From Acidaminobacter sp. JC074 (GTDB lineage Bacteria; Bacillota; Clostridia; Peptostreptococcales; Acidaminobacteraceae): a DNA stretch of 64,000 nt. Under the pieces are notes generated by a model, which made no database searches, had not been told where the DNA came from, and was given only the letters and a program-made list of their open reading frames with translations. The DNA lies in assembly GCF_022496765.1 (NCBI RefSeq), contig NZ_VANV01000002.1:248001-312000 (forward strand). Direction: 5' to 3'. This document shows, piece after piece, positions 53,373-60,835 of this stretch (positions within the stretch are counted from its first letter, which is position 1; the number at the start of each line of letters is the position of its first letter). The position numbers and the translations under genes were made by a program.

Positions 53373-53381
53373 TGGTATAAT
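53373..53381 (+). promoter_or_regulatory. Extended -10 promoter of the LacI gene
   Basis: TGGTATAAT, an extended -10 (TGnTATAAT) 18 bp before the start. No good -35. Confidence 0.5.
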
Positions 53382-53398
53382 CTTAAAGAGGAGAGATT

Positions 53399-54388
53399 AT
53401 GTCAACAATAAAGAAAGTCGCAAAAGAAGCAGGTGTATCAACTGCAACAGTTTCAAGAGTATTAAATGGTAATTATCCGGTCAGCAAAGACGCATATGAA
53501 AAAGTCATGGCTGCCGTTAAGAAAACTGGTTATAAGGGCAATGCAATAGCTAAAAGTTTAAAAATGAACAAGACATTTATGATTGGTCTTGTTGTACCTG
53601 ATATCTCGAATTCTTATTTTATGGAAATAGCCAAAGGGATAGAAAACATCATTACCTCTAAGGGCTATACCTTGATGATATGTTCTACTGAGGATGATCC
53701 CGAAAAGGAAGACAAGGTATTACAAACCCTCCACAACAAACGAGTGGATGCGGTTATACTGGCAACCTGTCAATCGTCTGGTAAGTCCATTAAAGAGTTT
53801 ATAGATGATGGTTTAAAAATTATCATGATTGACTCAAAAATAGAAGGCCTAGATGTCAGTTTTGTAGGAGAAGAAAACTTTAAAAATACAGTTGACTTAA
53901 TAGAATACTGTATCAGCAAAGGCCATCGTTCTCTTGGCATTATCAAGGGTGTTCACGCTATGGAAACAGCCAGAACAAGAATGGCTGCTTTTGCTGCAAC
54001 ATTAAGTAAACATGGACTTCCTTTAAAAGATGACTATGTCATAGAAGGTGGTTATCATGCAGAGATTGCTTTTGAAGCAGTAGGTAAACTTCTTCAAAAA
54101 GATTATCCAAGTCTTTTATTTGCATCCAATAACAAAATGGCTGAAGGTGCTATGCGAGCAATATTTGAAGCCGGTTTAAAGATACCTGATGATATTTCCT
54201 TGGTTGCATATGGCGATATATCAACACCACATTTAATTAAACCTTCTTTAACGGTTATAGAACAGAATCCTCTTGCTTTTGGAATAAAGACAGGGGAGCT
54301 CTTATTAGAACTTTTAAATAAGGACTTCATTTCTGTTATAAAACATGAAGTAAAATTCAAAGAAGGTCAGTCAGTAAAAAGTCTTTAG
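53399..54388 (+). CDS. LacI family transcriptional regulator
   Basis: 329 residues. The N-terminal helix-turn-helix (TIKKVAKEAGVSTATVSRVLNGNYPVS) and hinge helix (AIAKSLKMNKT) are typical. The sugar-binding domain contains LVVPDISNSYFMEIAKGIE and ends in LLELLNKDF. It is the obvious repressor for the operators at 51384-51413 and is transcribed in the same direction, right after the cassette. The effector is probably a pentose. Confidence 0.93.
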   Translation: MSTIKKVAKEAGVSTATVSRVLNGNYPVSKDAYEKVMAAVKKTGYKGNAIAKSLKMNKTFMIGLVVPDISNSYFMEIAKGIENIITSKGYTLMICSTEDDPEKEDKVLQTLHNKRVDAVILATCQSSGKSIKEFIDDGLKIIMIDSKIEGLDVSFVGEENFKNTVDLIEYCISKGHRSLGIIKGVHAMETARTRMAAFAATLSKHGLPLKDDYVIEGGYHAEIAFEAVGKLLQKDYPSLLFASNNKMAEGAMRAIFEAGLKIPDDISLVAYGDISTPHLIKPSLTVIEQNPLAFGIKTGELLLELLNKDFISVIKHEVKFKEGQSVKSL

Positions 54389-54410
54389 AAGCATATTTTA
54401 TGCTTCTTTT
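54387..54410 (+). terminator. Terminator after the LacI gene
   Basis: AGAAGCATA/TATGCTTCT stem with loop TTT, then T residues. Confidence 0.75.
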
Positions 54411-54505
54411 GTATTTTTATGTTCTTGTCTTGCATTTTCAAGCCTGAAGCATCAAAAGTTTTCTATTATAGGCTATAATATGGATAGAGAACAAAGGAGG
54501 TTAGT

Positions 54506-55474
54506 ATGGAGAAGAGATACGATTTAAAAATAGAAGATATTACGAAAAACTATGAACAGCTTAAAAAAGATTTTAAATGGGAGTTGGATCTAAGTAAACA
54601 TCTAGTTGCCCTAAATTATGTAATTCAAGACAAAGAGGTTGATTCAGAATATATCAAGGCTTTTAATAAAGAGATAAAAGAGAGGACAGGCATGTTTTCA
54701 CCTTTTAGGGGTAACATGCAGTTTGCAATTGCTGGTCTTCTAACAGCTGAATATGATGACCCTTCTAGTCAATTAGAGACCATGTTAAGATATCAAGATA
54801 CACTGAAGTCTGTAGGATTTAAACAATCTACATACTTGCCAACTGCATTATACGCTTTATTGAAGTGTGATGAAATGAGTCCCAACATGCTAGCTGAAAG
54901 AGCAAAAGGCGTTTATGATGATATGAAGAAAAATCATCCTTTCTTAACCAGTGGTGATGATTATGCCTTGGCCATACTCTTAGCTAACTCGGGTCGTGAT
55001 CCTCAAGTCTTAGAGAGGTACTACAGTGCTATGAGTTCAGAGGGCTTTTCTAAAGCCAATGGTCTACAGATGTTATCTCATATACTATCTTTTAGTGAAA
55101 GAGATGTTCAGTCAACTGTTAAAAGATGTGTTCAAATAAAAAGAACTTTAAAAGAAAACAAGTTAAACATAACTTCGGATTATTATCCTGCAATTGGTTT
55201 GATGACTTTACTAGATGACGAAAATGATGAACTTTTAAATGCCTTAGTTGAGACTTCAAATACCTTAAGATCTCAAAAGGGTTACAAGTGGTTAGGTAAA
55301 GGCATGAATGTGATGATTGCATCTGCCTTGATAGCCAGTGAATATGTAAAAGAAAAAGAAACAAGTCTTATGACTACTAGTTTACAAGTATCAATCCAAT
55401 CCATTATAGCCGCTCAACAAGCTGCCATGATTGCAGCTGTTTCTGCATCAACAGCTGTTGCAGCATCTTCGTAG
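54506..55474 (+). CDS. DUF4003 family protein
   Basis: 322 residues. Mostly alpha-helical, matches the DUF4003 pattern (RTGMFSPFRGNMQFAIAGLLTAEYDDP; LTSGDDYALAILLANSGRD). The tail is Ala/Ser-rich. No signal peptide. Function unknown. A TATAAT (54474-54479) and AAAGGAGG precede it, and a zinc-ribbon gene follows after 9 bp, so the two are co-transcribed. Confidence 0.85.
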   Translation: MEKRYDLKIEDITKNYEQLKKDFKWELDLSKHLVALNYVIQDKEVDSEYIKAFNKEIKERTGMFSPFRGNMQFAIAGLLTAEYDDPSSQLETMLRYQDTLKSVGFKQSTYLPTALYALLKCDEMSPNMLAERAKGVYDDMKKNHPFLTSGDDYALAILLANSGRDPQVLERYYSAMSSEGFSKANGLQMLSHILSFSERDVQSTVKRCVQIKRTLKENKLNITSDYYPAIGLMTLLDDENDELLNALVETSNTLRSQKGYKWLGKGMNVMIASALIASEYVKEKETSLMTTSLQVSIQSIIAAQQAAMIAAVSASTAVAASS

Positions 55475-55483
55475 GAGGTTTTT

Positions 55484-55858
55484 ATGTACATGGGAACAGA
55501 GTATAGAACTGGTCATTACAGTTACTATAAAAATATAAAAACAATGACATGTGGCTTTTGTGGTCAAGAAGTAGACCATTATTTGCTAAGGTTCAGAACA
55601 TTTCTAATTCCAAGTTTGCATTTATTTGCTACTAACAACCGTTATTATACTATTTGCTCTAACTGCTCTGATGCGAAAGAGGTAAAGGAAGAGTTTGAAA
55701 TAATGAAAATGCTTGATAGGATTGATGGTAGGAAGCCTGTTAAATATAACGGCAGTCAAACTTTGATGGATAGGATAGATGATCATGTAAGGACTACTGA
55801 AGAATCTTTTCAAGCAGCAATAATATTTCATATGAAAGACATGAAAAAAAGCCAGTAA
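55484..55858 (+). CDS. Zinc-ribbon protein, unknown function
   Basis: 124 residues. CGFC (about 25-28) and CSNC (about 59-62) make a four-cysteine zinc ribbon. The rest is a charged helix (EEFEIMKMLDRIDGRK). AGGAGG precedes the ATG at 55484; an ATG at 55490 is also possible. It is co-transcribed with the DUF4003 gene. Confidence 0.75.
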   Translation: MYMGTEYRTGHYSYYKNIKTMTCGFCGQEVDHYLLRFRTFLIPSLHLFATNNRYYTICSNCSDAKEVKEEFEIMKMLDRIDGRKPVKYNGSQTLMDRIDDHVRTTEESFQAAIIFHMKDMKKSQ

Positions 55859-55868
55859 TGGCTTTTTT
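55845..55868. terminator. Terminator between convergent genes
   Basis: AAAAAGCCA/TGGCTTTTT stem with loop GTAA. A residues on one side and T residues on the other make it bidirectional. Confidence 0.8.
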
Positions 55869-56950
55869 TAGTTGGATGCTGATAGTATCTTTTGTTTCAG
55901 GTTTTGCTCCATTTCAACAAGTTCCAGTTCTGCAACACGACGTTTTTCTTGACCTTCAGCACAAATCTTTTGTACGCCTTCTATAGTTGAAATTAAGTCT
56001 GAGTTGACTTGTTTTAAAGTTTCTATATCCACAACACCTCTTTGTACTTCTCTTGCAGCACCAAGGGTATTTTCTTTAAGAAGTTTAGAGTTTTGTAGTA
56101 AAAGCTCATTGGTCATATCATTGATAGACTTTTGCATCTCAAGGGCTTTTTTCTGTCTAGTTAAAGTAACTGCATTGACCACAGCGTTTTTCCAAAGTGG
56201 AATCGTGTTGATAACAGAAGACTGAATAGAGTTGACAAGCTCTTGATTGGTCATAGAAATCAATCTAACCTGAGGCAAAGCTTGGATAGAGATTTGACGT
56301 GTCAGTTTCAAATCATGTAGCTTCTTTTCAAATTGGTTTCTATATTCTATGGTTTCCTGTAAGGCTTGGGCTTCAAATAAATCATCTGTTAACATGACTT
56401 CTTGTTTAAGCTGTGGAATTGTTTGTTCATCTAGAGCTTTAATTTCCATATCACCTGCGATGATGTACATATCTAGTTCTTTTATATAGGATTTATTCTT
56501 ATCGTATAAGACATCTAACATAGATATATCTTTCATTAGCTTAAGTCTTGCATCTTCCATCTCTTTAACGATGTTGTCTATTTGATTAGAGATGCCTTCG
56601 AAGTTTGCAACAAAGTTTCTTACCTTATTTTTACCTTTAAAGAAAAGACCTTTTTTCTTAGGCTCTAATTCATCCATATCTACGTTTTTGACTTGGATCA
56701 TCAATCGTTTAACGATTTCACCTACGTAACCTGTATCTTTGTTTTTATATTCAGAGATTACAGTATCTGCAAAATTTGAGATTTTAGTTTGAGCTTTCAT
56801 ACCATATTGGATGATATGTGCTGGATTATCAGGTGTGATTGTAGAACGAATTTCATTTATACGTTCCATCTCTTCTGGCTTAAGTCTATTTAATTGACGA
56901 CTTAACTGATCATTTTCTGTAAGTTGTATAACTGTTTCGTGATTATTCAT
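55868..56950 (-). CDS. TelA-like toxic anion resistance protein
   Basis: About 360 residues, almost entirely alpha-helical coiled coil. Matches the TelA/KlaA pattern (DVLYDKNKSYIKELDMYIIAGDMEIKAL, ALPQVRLISMTNQELVNSIQSSVINTIPLWKNAVVNAV). Linked to tellurite and cell-envelope stress resistance; mechanism unknown. I chose the ATG at 56950, 9-10 bases after GGAGT, over the TTG at 56962. It stands alone here, without the TerD-type partners often found nearby. Confidence 0.9.
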   Translation of the reverse strand: MNNHETVIQLTENDQLSRQLNRLKPEEMERINEIRSTITPDNPAHIIQYGMKAQTKISNFADTVISEYKNKDTGYVGEIVKRLMIQVKNVDMDELEPKKKGLFFKGKNKVRNFVANFEGISNQIDNIVKEMEDARLKLMKDISMLDVLYDKNKSYIKELDMYIIAGDMEIKALDEQTIPQLKQEVMLTDDLFEAQALQETIEYRNQFEKKLHDLKLTRQISIQALPQVRLISMTNQELVNSIQSSVINTIPLWKNAVVNAVTLTRQKKALEMQKSINDMTNELLLQNSKLLKENTLGAAREVQRGVVDIETLKQVNSDLISTIEGVQKICAEGQEKRRVAELELVEMEQNLKQKILSASN

Positions 56951-57184
56951 ACGACACTCCAATCTGTAATTTCTTGTTCTAACTCTATTATAGGGCCTAT
57001 ATATTAAAGAATTCTTAGAAACACATTAAAAATATCCTTCCAAGATGTTAAAAAAATATTGAAGTAATATCAGGCAAGTGGCTATTTTCAATACTTATAG
57101 ACTTGTCTTAATCTTATTATAATACAAAAATGGCCATTTGAGTTTAAAAATAAAACTTGCTATGATTATGACAAGGAGATAATT

Positions 57185-59398
57185 ATGGATAATAAAATAC
57201 TAGATATAAAAAATTATACTTCAATACAAGATGCCATCAATCACATGAACCATGGCGATAGACTTACATTAGAGAATCAAGTGTATGATGAAACCATCTA
57301 TATCAATAAGTCTATTGATATAGTCGGTTTAGTAAATAGTGTCCTTATTTTAAGTGAAAAAAAGCTGATTATAGAAAATGCTGAGGTCAATTTATCCAAG
57401 TTAAAGATATCAATCGGTGAAACAGACTTTGATGCAAATATCCTATTAAAGAAAAGCCAGGTATCGTTTGAAGGATGTAACTTTGATATTAAAAAACAGT
57501 CGAAAGACCTATATGCAGCTATATGGTCTGAAGACTCAAGTTTAGCCTTAAAAGACAATAAAATCACTTCAGATGCTGGCTTAATTAAACATATGCATGG
57601 TCATAGGCTGAGTCTGATTAATAATGACCTTACTATAAACATGTGCATTCTGGCTTTAGAAATGCATGGTGTAAAAAACGTTGAGCTTATAGAAAACAAG
57701 GTAACGTGTCCTGTTAACTTTCTAAGAATGACTAAAATACACAACTATAAAATCGAAAAGAATGAGTTCACACTGGCTAAGGAACCTAGGGTATCTAAAC
57801 CGAGATTTTTTATACTGGATGGTATTGAAAGTGGACAAGAATCCTTAATCAGCGGTAATGTCTTTCATACAGAAAAGACTTTAAATTTCTTAATTCAAAA
57901 TTCTTATGAAGCTGGTCGCGTTTTATTTTTTAATGATAATACAATTAACTCTGGTGATGACCTGATCAGTGCCATCAAGTTTGACAAGATCAAAGGGACA
58001 GTTAACTTCGGTGGTAATAAAATGAGTGATGGTAAAATCATTGCCAATCAATGTGGTGAGGTGTCGGTAAATGCATCTAGTTTTAGACGATTTTCTGCCA
58101 TTAGAAGCAAACATCTTCGTTTGTCTTCCAATGAAGACGTCAAACAAATCCTTGTAGAGGGTGCCTATCACTTGTATCTAAAAGCTAATAAAATTGATAA
58201 TAAGGTTATGAATGAAGAGGCTGTTAGACTTTCAACCATTGATAAGATTAGACTAGAAGGCAATACCATCAAGAGTGTGGACCATGGTGTCAGTGTCTTG
58301 AATGACGGTAATAATCTAGAAACACTATTTATTAACAATGATTTCAGACACTGTAAAAAGAGAGCCATAAACATGACTGCAGTGATGCAAATAAACAAGT
58401 TAAAAGCTGAACTTGTAGTTAAAAACAATATTTTTATCGATAATGATAAGGCACTATTTATGGATGATCAAAACATCAAACATGTCACTGTTGAGGAAAA
58501 CTATTTTGACAACAACAAGCTTGCTGTGATTTTAAATGGTGGCAAGTCGACGGGTGACCTTAAAGTAACTGGCAACTTCTTTACGCCTTCCAATCAGTTG
58601 ATTGAAATAAGATCAGCTAAACTATGCCATATAACACACAATAACCTAAACAACAGTAAACTTCATATCAGAGGTTGTGAGGATATTTTAATACATGGTA
58701 ATCTTTATGATAATCCAAGAAGCAAGAGAGGCAAATGTTTAGACAACGAGGTATGTATCAAACTTGGTGGTCACTTGACGGTCAGCCATAATAAACTTTT
58801 AAGGGGACGACTAAAGAATGAGGATAGAGAAGTCTTTGATACTTTAAACATCTCATCTTATGAAAGAAGACCAGCAGTCACGATCCACGACAATACACAA
58901 TTAGATGGTTTTGAAAAACGTTCTTTCTTTGATAACTATCAGCCAAAGTCCTTACAACTTTATCCGGATGCTTCTATTTTATCCATGTTACAATATGAAG
59001 GTGATCTAGAACATAACTTAAACTTGATGGATATGGATGAAGTCATGAAAAGAGACTTTCTTGACCACAGATCAACATTTATAGATTTAAAGGACTTGGT
59101 TGAAAGTCAGGTCATTAGAAAAAAAATACATACCATTGTTGAAAAGCTCCAGATAGAGATTCTATCAGGACGAGATTCTAATGATATATATAGGTTTATC
59201 GTTAAGACCAATGAAACCGTGGAGATGCTAAAGATCTATGTTACCATGGAGGAAACTGTAGATTCTATGACGGAGAAAAGAATTGTTTCTGTGCTGGATA
59301 ATTATATGCAAGTTTTATCAGGCTTTATGATGGATGTTTCGGAAGAAGACCAAGATAAACTTAAGGCTCAAATAAATTTGTTAGAGAACCTACTATAG
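57185..59398 (+). CDS. Right-handed parallel beta-helix repeat protein, cytoplasmic
   Basis: 737 residues. It begins with SIQDAINHMNHGDRLTLENQVYDETIYINKSIDIVG, the pattern of pectate-lyase-type beta-helices, and contains many short N-rich turns (NNKLAVILNGG, GNFFTPSNQ) up to about residue 560. A helical C-terminal 170 residues follow (IRKKIHTIVEKLQIEIL). No signal peptide, so it is probably intracellular, unusual for this fold. No catalytic residues can be assigned. AAGGAG precedes the start. Confidence 0.78.
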   Translation: MDNKILDIKNYTSIQDAINHMNHGDRLTLENQVYDETIYINKSIDIVGLVNSVLILSEKKLIIENAEVNLSKLKISIGETDFDANILLKKSQVSFEGCNFDIKKQSKDLYAAIWSEDSSLALKDNKITSDAGLIKHMHGHRLSLINNDLTINMCILALEMHGVKNVELIENKVTCPVNFLRMTKIHNYKIEKNEFTLAKEPRVSKPRFFILDGIESGQESLISGNVFHTEKTLNFLIQNSYEAGRVLFFNDNTINSGDDLISAIKFDKIKGTVNFGGNKMSDGKIIANQCGEVSVNASSFRRFSAIRSKHLRLSSNEDVKQILVEGAYHLYLKANKIDNKVMNEEAVRLSTIDKIRLEGNTIKSVDHGVSVLNDGNNLETLFINNDFRHCKKRAINMTAVMQINKLKAELVVKNNIFIDNDKALFMDDQNIKHVTVEENYFDNNKLAVILNGGKSTGDLKVTGNFFTPSNQLIEIRSAKLCHITHNNLNNSKLHIRGCEDILIHGNLYDNPRSKRGKCLDNEVCIKLGGHLTVSHNKLLRGRLKNEDREVFDTLNISSYERRPAVTIHDNTQLDGFEKRSFFDNYQPKSLQLYPDASILSMLQYEGDLEHNLNLMDMDEVMKRDFLDHRSTFIDLKDLVESQVIRKKIHTIVEKLQIEILSGRDSNDIYRFIVKTNETVEMLKIYVTMEETVDSMTEKRIVSVLDNYMQVLSGFMMDVSEEDQDKLKAQINLLENLL

Positions 59399-59420
59399 GA
59401 CCGCAGTATTGCGGTTCTTT
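59398..59420 (+). terminator. Short terminator
   Basis: GGACCGCA/TGCGGTTC stem with loop GTAT and a short T run, directly after the beta-helix gene. Confidence 0.55.
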
Positions 59421-59446
59421 GTGTTATGATGAGGATGGAGGGTGAA

Positions 59447-60223
59447 ATGGAACATAAAATATACCAAATGGAAATAATAGATCATAACAAAGAAGGCTAC
59501 CTTATCAAATTAAGTGACCATAGAGAATGCTGTCATGTAAGATTTGAACCAAGAGAAAAAAAGCTCGAATTTGTGGAAAATGAGGGTTTTATCATGACCT
59601 TTAAAAACAATGAATATCAGCTTAGAAAGATGCTGCATAACAAGAGGCTAGATACTTATTTTGTCGGTTTTAAACTGACTTTTGTATTTACTTCCGGTAA
59701 AGATATTGCTGCCTATAACGACCGGGGTAAGATACTTGTTTTAGATAAGAGACAAGTCCCAAATAAGAACTATGTTCTTGCTAAGGGTGTGAAATCAATT
59801 GATAAACTTTATACTGATGCATCCTACAATGAAAAATACGGTAGAGGCGGCATCGTCTTTATACATGAAAATACAGATGGCAAATACACACTTTACCATG
59901 AAGCTGTTCAAGGTGAAAGCAGCAATCTTCTGGAGTTAATTGCCGCTATCAGAGGTCTTGAAGTCTTAAGTGATGTAGAAAAAATTAGGATTGTAACAGA
60001 TAGTCAGTATGTCAGAAAAGGTTTAACAGAATGGATTATCTACTGGGAACTTAACGACTGGATGACGGTTAATGGTGAAAAAGTTAAGAATATAGACTAC
60101 TGGAAACGCTTCAACGAACTTTCAAAAGGTAAATATTTAGAGTTTGAGTGGGTGAAGGCCCATTCTGATCACTTTGAAAATACCCTATGTGACCTATATG
60201 CAAAGGAACTTAGTCATACTTAG
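59447..60223 (+). CDS. RNase H family protein with N-terminal extension
   Basis: About 258 residues. The C-terminal 150 are an RNase HI fold: LYTDASYNEKYGRGGIVF (first Asp), SSNLLELIAAIRGLE (Glu), RIVTDSQYVRKGL (Asp) and KAHSDHFENTLCDLYAKE (His and last Asp). It degrades RNA in RNA-DNA hybrids. The first 110 residues are an unassigned domain. The ATG at 59447 lies 5 bases after GGAGGG; earlier ATGs at 59426-59435 lack a site. Confidence 0.85.
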   Translation: MEHKIYQMEIIDHNKEGYLIKLSDHRECCHVRFEPREKKLEFVENEGFIMTFKNNEYQLRKMLHNKRLDTYFVGFKLTFVFTSGKDIAAYNDRGKILVLDKRQVPNKNYVLAKGVKSIDKLYTDASYNEKYGRGGIVFIHENTDGKYTLYHEAVQGESSNLLELIAAIRGLEVLSDVEKIRIVTDSQYVRKGLTEWIIYWELNDWMTVNGEKVKNIDYWKRFNELSKGKYLEFEWVKAHSDHFENTLCDLYAKELSHT

Positions 60224-60231
60224 GACTTGAA

Positions 60232-60495
60232 TTGGATACTTATAATAACTATAATAGCCTTATGAGATTTAATTTAAAGGGTGAAGTGATCTGCTTCACA
60301 GGAAAAAGTAAGTACACAAGAATCAATATGCAAAAGCTTGCAATTAAACATGGGGCAAGCATCACTTCCAACATAACTGGTAAAACAACTGTTTTGGTCA
60401 TGGGTCAGCGGCCTGGGTCTAAGCTAGATCGGGCATTTTCTAGAAATATACATATCATGATGGATGACGAGTTCTTACAAATAGTAGATGATTGA
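60232..60495 (+). CDS. Small BRCT-domain protein
   Basis: 87 residues from TTG at 60232, or 77 from ATG at 60262. LKGEVICFTGKSKYTRINMQKLAIKHGASITSNITGKTTVLVMGQRPGSKLDRAF is a BRCT fold as found in DNA ligase and DNA polymerase III epsilon-type proteins. A short AGGAC precedes the TTG. Stand-alone BRCT proteins are uncommon in bacteria. It follows the RNase H gene after 8 bp. Confidence 0.75.
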   Translation: MDTYNNYNSLMRFNLKGEVICFTGKSKYTRINMQKLAIKHGASITSNITGKTTVLVMGQRPGSKLDRAFSRNIHIMMDDEFLQIVDD

Positions 60496-60538
60496 TTATT
60501 TTATGATCGGGGTATGTATCTAGTAAGAGGTGAACATT

Positions 60539-60748
60539 ATGAGAGAAAAATTAGATCAGGCAAGGTTAGAAGGGCAAATTGAGTTGTTGGATGATATTTT
60601 AAACTTAGTCTACCATGAGGATCCGGATTTAGAAGCGATTATCGCTCATTCTAGAAAGATCAACAATGCTGAGTTAATAGAAACCTTAAGAACGCTCTTA
60701 AGAAAAAAAGATTTAACAGACGTAAAGAAAATGATTATGTCGTTATAG
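60539..60748 (+). CDS. Small helical protein, unknown function
   Basis: 69 residues, predicted entirely alpha-helical (REKLDQARLEGQIELLDDIL). ATG 60539 with AAGAGGTGA upstream is preferred. Acidic/basic residues alternate. It lies between the BRCT gene and a terminator. No family recognised. Confidence 0.65.
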   Translation: MREKLDQARLEGQIELLDDILNLVYHEDPDLEAIIAHSRKINNAELIETLRTLLRKKDLTDVKKMIMSL

Positions 60749-60771
60749 AAGTCTAGGACTTCTATTTTTTT
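60745..60771 (+). terminator. Terminator after the small helical protein
   Basis: ATAGAAGTC/GACTTCTAT stem with loop TAG and a T run. Confidence 0.8.
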
Positions 60772-60774
60772 GGT

Positions 60775-60803
60775 TTGAAAGTCTCCTAAATATTTGATAA
60801 AAT
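60775..60803 (+). promoter_or_regulatory. Promoter of the helicase-Uma2 gene
   Basis: TTGAAA (60775-60780), 17-bp spacer, TAAAAT (60798-60803). Confidence 0.7.
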
Positions 60804-60808
60804 GAATT

Positions 60809-60823
60809 AGAACAAACGTTTGC
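60809..60823. promoter_or_regulatory. Candidate LexA (SOS) box
   Basis: AGAACAAACGTTTG matches 12 of 14 positions of the Bacillus-type LexA consensus CGAACRNRYGTTYC. It lies just downstream of the -10 of a helicase gene, a usual SOS arrangement. Confidence 0.5.
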
Positions 60824-60835
60824 TAGGAAGGTATT

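Noticed and set aside
57095..57123. Promoter for the beta-helix gene
   Set aside because: TATAAT at 57118 has no acceptable -35 (TTATAG), and a TTGAGT/TATGAT pair at 57138-57166 would start next to the ribosome site. I could not choose between them.
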